From Synechococcales cyanobacterium GL140_1_metabinner_5_sub (GTDB taxonomy: Bacteria > Cyanobacteriota > Cyanobacteriia > Cyanobacteriales > Chamaesiphonaceae), in contig JANYHM010000007.1 of NCBI GenBank assembly GCA_025359065.1, positions 1 to 64,000 of the forward strand: a stretch of DNA of 64,000 bases, read 5' to 3'. A program made the translations under genes and the position numbers. Below, piece by piece: positions 46,362-58,300 of this stretch (positions are counted from its first letter, which is position 1; each line of letters opens with the position of its first letter). The notes below the pieces were generated by a model. That model saw only the letters and a program-made list of their open reading frames with translations, was not told the origin of the DNA and ran no database searches.

Positions 46362-49300
46362 TCAATTGAGTGATTTTAATTCCATTGATATCTTTTGAAG
46401 ATAAAGCTTTAGCTCTGCTGCCAAGAACTGAATACGTGGCTCCTTGAGCATTCTAAAATGCGGTCCAGGAATCGGATGAATATCGACTCCGCCATCTACC
46501 AAGTCAGGCCAGCCAAACTCGGGATGAAGATAATGTTCTAAATCTTGTACCTGACAACGGAAAAGCATCATTTTACCAGGGTACTTTTTGGCTGTATAAC
46601 TTTCGCCTGCTTGAATATTGCAATTCAATACATTTAATAGCTGAGGAGTTAAATCTTCTAACTTATACAGACTCTTTGCCAGAAAATCTTCTTCATTTTT
46701 ACTACTAAAGCGATAAGCAAGCCTGTCAGAAATATAACTCGACTGTTCTTGAGGAGTAAGTTGGCGGAGATTGCTGAAATGGATTCCTAATGATTGCATC
46801 AAAGAAGGGCGACGACTTGGTAAATTAGGGGCGCTACTGTCTAGTAATGCTAACATTCCAATCTCTTCGCCAGCAGTTTGTAGCTGCTGAGCAATTTCAA
46901 ATGCTACTAAGCCACCAAAAGAATAGCCAGTCAAAAAGTAAGGGCCATGGGGTTGCACGGTCTGAAGCTCTTGGATGTAATGACTAGCCATATCTTCGAT
47001 GCTTTGTAATGGCTGCTGTTTACCATCTAGTCCTTGAGATTGTAGTCCATATATGGGGCGTTCTTGACCAAGGTAATGAGCCAAGGTGTAATACTCTAAA
47101 ATATTACCGCCGACGGGATGAACACAAAACAACGGGGGCTGAGCTTCACCTGCCTGGATCAACACCAGCGAAGACCAAGGTGCTTTCCACTCTTCTTGGC
47201 GCAACACACTGGCTAATTGTTTGATCGTCTGCTGTTGAAACAATGTAGCCAAAGGTAAATTTTGTCCCCAAATTTGCTCGATTTCGGCAAACAGGCGCAC
47301 CGCAATTAATGAATGACCACCTAGCTCAAAGAAATTATCTTGGATGCTGATATTTTTAACACCCAGTAGCCGCTGCCAAATTGCCGTGAGCTGTATTTCT
47401 ACATCATCACGGGGAGCAGCCTGCTCGGTAACGTCTTGCCGCTGGTATGTGGGGATGGGCAAAGCCCGCCGATCGACCTTGCCATTTAAAGTCAAAGGTA
47501 AATTATCCACCGTCACAAAAGCTGCTGGGATCATATAGTCCGGCAACTTCGATCGCAGAAATGTCCGCAGTTCTTGATCTGTTGGTGGATCAGGGGGTTG
47601 ATTAATAACTAGATAAGCCACTAGTCGCTTATCTCCAGGATGATCTTCTCGATCGATCACAATCACTTCTCGCAAGCCGGGATGCTGACTCAAAGCAGCT
47701 TCAATTTCTCCTAGCTCCAAGCGAAAGCCCCGAATTTTGACCTGATTATCGATGCGACCTAAAAATTCGATATCTCCATTGGGTAGATAACGAGCCAAGT
47801 CACCAGTTCTATATAGCTTGGCAGATCCAGTAAACGGATTCGGGATGAATTTTTCGGCAGTTAGTTCTGGTAACTTTAGATAACCACAGGCTAAGCCATC
47901 ACCGCCAATATATAGCTCTCCAGCAATCCCGATCGGCACAGGTTGAAGTAAGGCATCTAGAATATACACCTGCGTATTGGCAATTGGTCGCCCGATCGGC
48001 ACCGAGGCCACTAATGAATTAGCAGTAATCGGATGACAGCAGGTAAATGTCGTGTTTTCGGTGGGGCCATAGCCATTTACTAATCGGCATTTAAGTGTAG
48101 ACAATACCTTTTGCACATGAGGTAGCGACAAAATATCTCCCCCGGCAATCAGATGCTGGAGAGTTTGTAAGTCTTCAATCCGCTCATCGACCATGAGGTG
48201 AAAGAGTCCGGCTGTTAACCACAGGGTGGTGATTTGCTGCTGACGAATGACTTGTCCTAACTCGGCTAGAGATGGTTTATCGCTAGGAAAAAGCACCAGC
48301 TTGGCTCCATTCAGCAAACTCCCCCAAATCTCAAAAGTAGCAGCATCGAAAGAAACTGGAGCTAGCTGCAAAAATACTTGCTGGTGGTCAAAATCAGTAT
48401 ATTGAGCTGATTTCACCAGACGTACTACGCCGCGATGTGGAATGCAAACACCTTTGGGCAGACCGGTGGAACCAGAGGTATACATGACATAGGCTAAATT
48501 CTCTGGTTTGGCTATACTTGGTGGGTTAGTAGAGCTGGTTGTAGCAATCTTTAGCCAGTCTGTATCTAAACAGAGGATTTGTAATTGATGAGGCGGGAGT
48601 TTCTCTACTAAAGCCTGTTTGGTTAATAGCACTGAGACATCGGCATTTTCTAGCATGAAAGCTACCCGTTCTGGGGGGTAAGCTAAATTGATCGGCAGAT
48701 AGGCCGCACCGGCTTTGAGAATACCTAAAATGCCTACGATAGTTTCGATCGATCTTTCGATCGCGATTCCGATTAGTTCATCTGCTTGCACTCCCAGAGT
48801 GAGCAAATAATTGGCCAGATGATTGGCGCGTTGATTTAGTTCGGCGTAGGTGAGCTGTTCTTGCTGAAATACTAGGGCGATCGCGGCACCATTAATGGCC
48901 ACTTGCTCTTCAAATAACTGATGAATGCATTGCTGAGGATAATCTACTTGGGTCTGATTCCATTCCACCAGGAGCTGCTGGGCAGCGGCACTACTGAGCA
49001 AAGACAAGTGGCTAATCGGCTGATTTTCTTGTTCAACAATATGAGTTAACAAACTGGCAAATTCTGATAAGCGACGTTGGATGGTGTCACCGCTGAAAAG
49101 ATTGGTGTTGTACTGACAATCCAAGGCTATCTGGCCGTTAGCAGTAGAGGCACCGTTTAAAAAGAATTCAAAAGTAGAAAAAGCTCCGCGATTTAATGAT
49201 GATTCGACTTTTAATCGATCGAAATCATTTGGACTGCCGCTATCTAAATCAATATTAAATACCGCAGTAATTAAAGGAATTCGGCTGGCATCTCTGGGCA

Positions 49301-52300
49301 CTGCGAGTTTTTGCAGCAAGCTGCCAAACGTGAATTCTTGATGGTCATAATCATCTAGAATTGAGCTGTTTCTAGCCCGTAGATATTCGCTAAAATTACT
49401 ATTATTATCAACGTTGCTATACAGCGGCAGAAAGTTAACGCAATGTCCAACTAGATTGTATTTGCCGGTGGTAGTTTGCCCAGAGGTTGGCACTCCTACC
49501 ACTAATTTAGTTTGGCCGGTGAGTTTTGATAAAAATACTTCAAAGGCTACCAACATTACAGTCGTAAGGCTAGAGCCATTTTTAATGCCTAGCTGCTTGA
49601 GTTTTTCCACCAGGCTAGCTGACAAAGTATAGTTTTCACAGGCCGAGTTAAAAGTTCTGACCAGAGGTCGCTGATAGTCTGCCGGTAAATCTACAATGGG
49701 CGGAAGCTGAGCAAATTTATTAAGCCAATAGTCTTCGGTTTTAGCTATCTCTAAACTATCAATTTTAGCTTGTTCGAGAAAAGCATATTCGCTAAAGTGT
49801 TCTGGCTGATCTAAATTGTGTTCGACTCCTTTGTTCAAAGCCGAGTACAGCTCAGCAATTTCAGACATAATAACGCCAAGAGACCAACCATCACAAATAA
49901 TATGATGAATGGTAAAGATGATGAAATGCTCTTGCTCGCTTAGCTTGAGTATGTCAACCCTAAACAATGGGCTACTTTGAAGGTTAAATGGCTCACTGAT
50001 AGACTGTTTGATATATTGATCAATCTTCTGGGCTTGCAGTTGATCATCCAATCCAGATAAATCGATCGCAGCAAAGGACTGGTCAATAGATTTAGCAATT
50101 AAGATCGTAGAGCCATCACCACTAAAGGTGGTTCTTAGTGACTCGTGACGCATTATTAGTAGCTGAAAAGCTTGCTGTAAAGAGGGGAGATTGAGCTGTC
50201 CTTGTAATCTGAGGGACTGAGATAATAGACAGGCCAAATTAGCTTGCTCACTCATTTGGACAGATAGCCAGATCTCTTTTTGTGATTCAGTAGCAGGGGC
50301 AGTCAGTAATATTTCACCCTCCGCAAAGGGGGCAAAATCGACTGATTTGTAATTGGAGCTGGCAATATTTTTTGCCGATTCTGCTTCGCGGACACTACGT
50401 GAAAGATCAGATTGGCCGCTTGACTCCATAGCTGCGGCGGTTTCAGGAATAGAGTTACTTTGAGATAGTTGCACTTGCAAATATTTGCCAGCGCGTTCGG
50501 GGTCAGCAATAAACCAAGCCGGATTACCATCGCGATCTTTGCCCATCTTGGCACCGGGCTGAGGTGGTAGATTTTGATTAATCACTACAGCATTGCCTGC
50601 ACCGGATAAAAATCCGGCTGATTGCATTTCTGCCAAGCAGACTTTAAAAGCCCACAAAATCTGCTCAATATCTGCATCGCTATGCGCTAGGGTTAAAAAG
50701 CAAGGACGAAACTCCCAAATATGAATGCCTTTTTCGCGCAGTAAATAGTAAAGCAAGCTGCCGTAGGCTTCGGTAGGCGGAAAAGTGAGATAGAAAAAAG
50801 AGCTACAGTATTCCACATTAATCGGCGCGCCCACTAGTTTGAAATGCTCAATTAATTCATTGACCAAATATTTAGCTTTGTTAGCCAGAGCCGTTTGTAG
50901 CTCTCCACCGCCTGCTTTCAATTTCGTTAGCACTGCTTCCACTGCTGCCAAAGCCAGAGGATGACGCACAAAAGTGCCCGCAAAAAAAGTCACGCCTATT
51001 TCAGGAATAGAGTCATCGCCAAACTGCCAAAAGCCACCATCCAAAGCATCCATGTATTTAGAGCTACCGGTTAAAATACCGATCGGTAGTCCACCACCCA
51101 CCACTTTGCCATAAGTAGCGATATCTGCTCTGATGCCGTAAAACTCTTGTGCTCCCCCCTGCGCCACCCGGAAACCGTTGACTACCTCATCAAAAATTAA
51201 AGCAATCTCTGACTGTGCCGTAATTTTTCTGAGTTCTTGCAAAAATTCACGGGGCTGGAGCTGTGGATGGCGACTTTGAATAGGTTCTACAATCACCGCT
51301 GCAATTTCATCGGCATATTCTCGGATAGTAGCTAGGGCATTGTCAGAACCATATTCCAACACCAAAATATTTTCAACTGCCGTTGGCATTAAACCCGGTG
51401 CTGCCGGTAAAGATTTTAAATTGGCACCCCCACGCACCAAAACCTCATCAAAAGTACCGTGATAAGAATCGGCAAATAGCACCACTCGATCGCGTCCCGA
51501 AACGGTGCGGGCAATCCGAAATGCCGCCATTACGGCCTCGGAGCCAGTGTTACAAAAAGCCACCCGCTCCATGCCGGTCAATTCGGTAATCATCTTGGCA
51601 ACTTTGCCTGCTAAGGCAGTTTGAGGACCAATTTCGATCCCGCGATCCAACTGAGCTTTCAGGGCATCGGTAATAAAATCTGGCGACCAGCCAAAGAAAT
51701 TCAAGCCAAAACCATTGGTCAAATCAATATATTCATTGTCATCTTCATCCCATAGCCTAGAACCTTTTGCCCGCTTGGTGACGATCGGGTAAACCATTTC
51801 TTTTAACCAAGGCGTAAATCCAGATACTGTGCGCGGATCAGCTAAATATCGCCGATGCTCCTGAGCCTGCTGCTTGGATGTGGCTGTCCTGGCTACATAG
51901 CGAGCAATAATTTGCTGGAGAATTGCCTGCTGTTCAGCAGTCAGACTGTGATCAAAAGAGCGATTGATTTTGGTGCCAGGAGCCGGAGCCTTGACTGGGG
52001 GATCTTCAGGTTGCTCAATTGCAGGCTTAGAAAGATTTCCTTTACCGTTGCCATTATGGTCGGCATTAGCTGGTGGAGCTGGCTGAGATGGGATTGATGC
52101 AACTGTCACCGGCAGAGATGTTGATGTTCCGCTACCGCCCAGTAATTCTAGTTGTCTGGCCATTATTTGGAGCTGTTGCTGTACCAGAGATTCGATCGCT
52201 CCTCTGGCACCTTGATTAATCACACCAATGTTGGAACTGCTGCTAATATTCACTGGGTTGATTATTGGCAAATTGTTAATCGCTGACAATGTTTCGTCGA

Positions 52301-55300
52301 TGGGCAGTGCTGTCAGAACTGATGATGCTGTGATCGCCGGAGGTTCAAACGAATTGGTTGCTGCCAGAAAAGCCTCAGGCGGTAATTGTTGATCGATCAA
52401 CTGCACCAGGTTGGCAATGGTGGAATATTCTTCTAACAACTGCCGGAAAGTAACCTGAACTTTAAATTTTTTCTTGAGTGCCAGTGCAACTTGAGTTAAC
52501 GACAGCGAGTCTAGACCTAATTCTAAGAAAGTCGATCGATAGTCAGCATCACTGATTTCTATTCCCGCAGTATCCTGCAAAACTGCGGTAATTAAAGGCA
52601 ACAAACGAATTGAGCGAGGTTCTGGAGTAGAAGATGGCGCTGGCATGATCGAGTTACTAGGGAGATTTTGAGGGGGAATTATTGAGGTGGCTGGAAAATC
52701 ACTGCTAGTCTTTGCGGGCAAAGGTTCGATCCAAAATCTTTGCTTTTCAAAAGGATAGGTCGGCAGAGGCAACCTTTGTCTTTGCTCACCAGCATAGAAT
52801 TTTTGCCAGTCAATGGTGATGCCCGCTAACCAGAGTTGGCCGATCGCCTGCATTAAACTCTGCCAGTCTTGATTTTCCTCGGAGCTATTGCCCTGAGAAG
52901 CGATCGCTATTTGGCGCGGCAAATCTTTGGAGGGCAAGGGGGCTTGCTGTCGAGCTAAAGTACTCAATACTTGGCGCGGCCCCACTTCTAATAAAACAAA
53001 GCTGGGATTGTGCTGCCAGAGAGTTTGCACTGCATCAGCAAAACGCACTGGCTGGCGCAGATGAGCTGCCCAATAGTTAGGATCGGTGGCTTGCTCATTA
53101 GTAATCCAAGTAGCTGTAGTCGTCGAGACAAAGGGGATTTGCGGTAGAGATAATGGCATACTAGCAACCAATTTGGCAAAGGGTGCCACGATCGGTTCCA
53201 TCATCGCAGAATGGAAAGCATGAGATGTATATAGCATTTTACAAACTATTTCATCTGCGGCCAAAGCCTGCTGCAACTGTTCGATGGCGGTCGTTGTCCC
53301 AGATACTACACACAAGCTGCGGCTGTTAATGGCGGCGATCGATATTTCGGCAGGTAGTCTAGGCTCCAATTCAGCCACCGGCATTCGCACCGATAACATC
53401 GAACCAGCAGGCAAATCCCACATTAGCTGGCCTCTAGCAGCAACTAGTTTCAGAGCATCGGCCAGCGAAAAGACCCCCGCTAAGCAGGCCGCTACAAATT
53501 CACCAATACTATGTCCGACCATGGCTGTGGGCTGAATGCCCCAGCTTTGCCAGAGTTTGGCCAGAGCATATTCGATCGTGAATAAAGCTGGTTGAGTATA
53601 GCGAGTCTGTGCTAGCTGATCACTATCGTTCGCAGCATAAATTAGCTCTCGGATATCTTGCTCTAACAACGGCTGTAAAATCTCTGCACAACTATCTACC
53701 GCCTGTTGAAAGACCGGCTCTTGTCGATATAGATTGATGCCCATATTGACATACTGAGAACCCTGTCCAGGAAACATAAACACTACATCTGTACTCGAAT
53801 GCTCCTGATTACGAGTGCTAGTTAAATGGGGTGGCAAAGTAGTTAAATTTGCGATCGCCTCAGGAGCGTTTTGGCAAACTACAAACCGCCGCTGCTGAAA
53901 TCTCTTGCGACCTTGTTGGAGAGTGTAGGCAATATCAGCTAAATTCTGGTCTGGGTTACGCAGGAGATAGTCTCGCAGATCGGTAGTAAGTTGCTCGATC
54001 GCTGTGGTAGTTTTGCCAGATAGCAATAGGAGTTGATAAGGTCGAGAAGGACTAGATGGTCTTGTTACCAAAGATTCTTCTAAAATAACATGGGCGTTAG
54101 TACCACCCCCGCCAAAAGAGCTAACTCCGGCACGGCGCGGAGTCTCCATTGCTGGCCAGTCCCGGAGTTGACTATTTACATAAAAAGGACTGTTAGCAAA
54201 ATCAATATATGGATTAGGCCGATCGAAATTAATACTAGGCGGAATCTGTCGGTGATACAGAGCTAAAACAGTCTTAATAAACCCGGCTACCCCGGCAGCA
54301 GCCGTTAAATGTCCCAGATTACTCTTGATAGAACCAATGCCACAAAATTGCTTAGCCGCAGTTTTAGTACGGAATGCTTGGGTTAAAGCTTCTACTTCGA
54401 TCGGATCACCGATCGGTGTCGCTGTGCCATGGGCTTCGATGTAAGAAATGCTGGCTGGATCAACTCCGGCGGTCTGCTGCGCTTGTAGAATCGCCCCTAC
54501 TTGTCCACTAATACTTGGTGCAGTAAAACTCACTTTATCGGAGCCATCATTGTTTATCCCCACCCCTTTGATCACCGCATAAACTTTGTCCCCATCGGCG
54601 ATCGCCTCTGCTAAGCGTTTTAAAACTACAATCCCCGCCCCATTATTAAAAGAAGTCCCCTGGGCGTTGGCATCAAAAGGCCGACAGTGGCCATCCGGAG
54701 TAAAAATAGAACCTTCTTGATATAAGTAGCCAGTATTTTGCGGCGGCATAATGGACACCCCACCCGCCAAAGCCACATCACACTGCTGATTTAACAGCCC
54801 ATGGTAAGCCTGTATAATAGCTACTAAAGACGTAGAACAAGCCGTGCTAATACTAATGCTTGGCCCTTTGAGATTTAATTTATAAGAAGCTTTAGTGGGT
54901 AAATAATCTCGATCGTTCACCAAATGAGTCTGAAACTCCCCGAATCGATCGAGGATCTCCGATCGACCACTCAAATGCCGCTCGAAATAAGTATTATCAG
55001 CCGAACCAGCATATACCCCAATTTTATTGTCTTCTTCTACCGCATAGCCAGCGTTCTCTAACGCCTGATGCGCCAATTCCAGGAAAATCCGCGCCTGTGG
55101 GTCCATCATTTCTGCTTCTCTGGCTGAAATCTGAAAGAACCCGGCATCAAACAACTCCGCCCCGGCCAAAACACCCTTTGCTCGCACGTAGTTAGGATCA
55201 TCCAGTAACGCCGGATCTACAATTTCACTAATTTCATCCCGCTCAAAAAAAGTAATTGCCTCCTTGCCCGCACACAGGTTTTCCCATAGCTCATCTACAC

Positions 55301-58300
55301 TATTCGCTCCCGGAAATCGCCCCACCATTCCAATTACAGCTATACCGGTATCTGACAATTTTTGACTGGATTGATCGAGATTGCAACTCTCCTGGCTGCC
55401 AGATGCAGAGGGTGACTTCTGCACATCTTCGATCGCCTTGGCCAAATATTGACCCATCGATCGAATAGTCGAGTATTGATACAGTCTTACGACTGAAACC
55501 TTTAACTCAAATTGCTCTTGAATCTGAGTAATCACTCTCAGCCCCAACAACGAATTTCCACCCAAATCAAAGAAGTTATCGACCACTCCTACTTGCTCAA
55601 GTTGCAGTACCTCCGCCCAAATTTTAGTTAAATTGGCTTCGATCGAATTGCCCGCCGCCACAAAATTGACCGGCTCAATGCCAATGTTTTCTGGTTGCGG
55701 CAAAGACAATCGATCGATCTTGCCATTAGTAGTTAAAGGAATGCTCTCAATTTTCATGAAAGCTGCTGGCACCATATAGCCTGGTAACTGCTGCTTGAGA
55801 CTATCTCTCAATTCTGTGATGTTTAGTGGCAGAGCTGCGACCACATAAGCTACTAATCGCTGATCACCAGGCTGATCTTCTCTAACCATCACCACCGCTT
55901 CGGCTACCGTGGGCTGCTGGTTAATTACCGCTTCAATTTCACCCAATTCAATCCGAAAACCCCTGAGCTTGACCTGGTTATCGATTCTGCCTAAATATTC
56001 AATATCTCCATTGGGTAAATAGCGCGCCAAGTCGCCTGTCTTATACAGCTTGCCAGATTTCTGCTGCACTAGCCCAGGATGCTGAATAAACCTTTCGGCA
56101 GTGAGTTCTGGGCGATTCAAATACCCCCGCGCCACCCCAGCACCACCCACATACATTTCACCAGCAACGCCTACTGCAACCTGTTGAAGCTCTTCATCCA
56201 AGATATATAATTCCAAATCAGGAATCGGACAGCCAATTACACTGCCACTATTTTCCTGCAAATCAGCAGCACTAATGGGTCGGTAAGTAACATGCACCGT
56301 GGTTTCGGTGATGCCATACATATTCACTAGCTGCGGTTGTACATCGCCATATTTGGCAAACCAAGGTGTTAAGCTCTGGAGATCTAGTGCTTCTCCGCCA
56401 AAAATCACTAAACGTAGCGATAGCTGATCATCTTGAGTAGATGTAGCTACTCGCTGAAGCTGACGAAAAGCCGAAGGAGTCTGGTTCAACACTGTCACTT
56501 GCTCACGCTGTAACAGGTCATAAAATTCCTGGGGCGATCGGCTCACAGCAAATGAAACAACTACTAACTTGCCACCGTAGATCAACGCTCCCCAAATTTC
56601 CCACACCGAAAAATCAAAAGCGTAGGAATGGAACATTGTCCACACGTCACTGCGATCGAAGTGATACCAATCTTGAGTTGCCTCAAACAACCGTCCCACG
56701 TTACTATGAGGAATCAACACGCCTTTGGGTTTACCAGTGGAGCCAGAGGTGTAAATAATATAAGCCAGATTATCGGGGGTGACTGCACTGGCCAAATTGC
56801 TGGCCAAATTGCCTGTAGGTGCCACCGAAATTTTTGGCCAATCTTGATCCAAACATACTAAAGATCCGGCATAAGCAGTAAAAGATCCTACCAAATCCTT
56901 AGTAGTTAACAGCACCGTAACCTGAGCATCCGCCAAAATATAAGCTAAGCGATCTTCCGGATAGGCTGGATCTAGAGGCACATAGGCTCCCCCAGCTTTT
57001 AAAATTCCCAATAAGCCCACAATCATTTCGAGGGAGCGTTCTACGCTAATTCCCACCAAAGTTTCTATGCCAACATGCTGAGTTGTTTGGAGGTAGTGGG
57101 CTAACTGATTAGCTCGATCGTTCAACTCACCATAAGTAAGCTGCTGCTCCTCAAAGACCACCGCTATGGCCTGGGGAGTGAGAGCCACTTGCGCTTCAAA
57201 TAGTTGGTGAATACATTTACTTTGAGGATAATCTTGGTATGGCCGTCGCTCTAAAAGGTGCTGTTGGTCGGGAGTGTTTTTTTTGCTGCGCGTCGTAATT
57301 CCCGCCAAATTCTGCTGAAAATACTCATTGAGTTGATTAATCACGGCCAAATCAAAAACTTGAGGATTAAATATCGCTTCCCCACTAGTTTCTAGCACAA
57401 AAAGCGTCTGTAAATCAGGAGAGCTAGCAGCGCCTACAAGCTGGATATCTGACTGTTGAAGCTGAGCAAAGAGAGTTTCTCCGGCTACTGCGTAGACTTC
57501 TTGATCAATGATTTTGGTATGAGGATCGTAATTTAAAACCAGTTTTACCAGCCCCAATGCTTCTATCCAAGCTCCTTGCTGGGCTAGACCAATGACATCA
57601 TAAAGAATTCGATCGCCAAATAGCTTAATCCAAACTTGTTCGCCCTCAATGTAAGCCTTGGCATATTCGGGATGCTGTTCCACATAGCTGCGCTGTAGAC
57701 GATGACCGTATACAGCACCCACCAGCATAGCAGCAGACTTACTAGACATGTTCTGGTCGCGAATCCGATATTCAGAGACTATTTGCTGGTGATAATAAAT
57801 TGGAAAATTCTGAGCAATTCGCAACAAGAGATCAATATCTTCTAACGCCCACAGCTCCCGATTGTATCCACCAACCGCCTCAAACACCTCGCGCCGAAAC
57901 ATCACACAGGCACATTGAGTGCGGTGCTGATCGGCTAAAATACTGGCATAGCTAGCGATCGGTGGTTGGTGCTCAAAGGTATTTTCGGTGATAAAAGTCC
58001 CATCAGTCCGGGCTAATTGGTAAAGATAACGCCCAAACACATAGCCTGCTTCTGGATGCTCTTGCAGAGCCTGTAGGCCAATCTCTATGGCTGACGGCAA
58101 TAGACAGTCATCACTGTCTAAAAACACCAAATATTTCCCAGAACTAGCCTCTACGCCTCTATTGCGAGCAGCAGGTAGACCTTGGTTGTCTTGGTAAACG
58201 TATTTTACCGTTGAACATTCTTCATTTAAATATCTGGCACAAACTATTTTTGTCCCATCGGTAGAACCATCATCCACCACAATAATTTCGCACCCAGAAT

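Noticed and set aside
57225-57600. Possible degenerate condensation domain before A1
   Set aside because: No HHxxxDG motif or other C-domain core motif is present. Only the short segment that commonly leads into A domains is seen.
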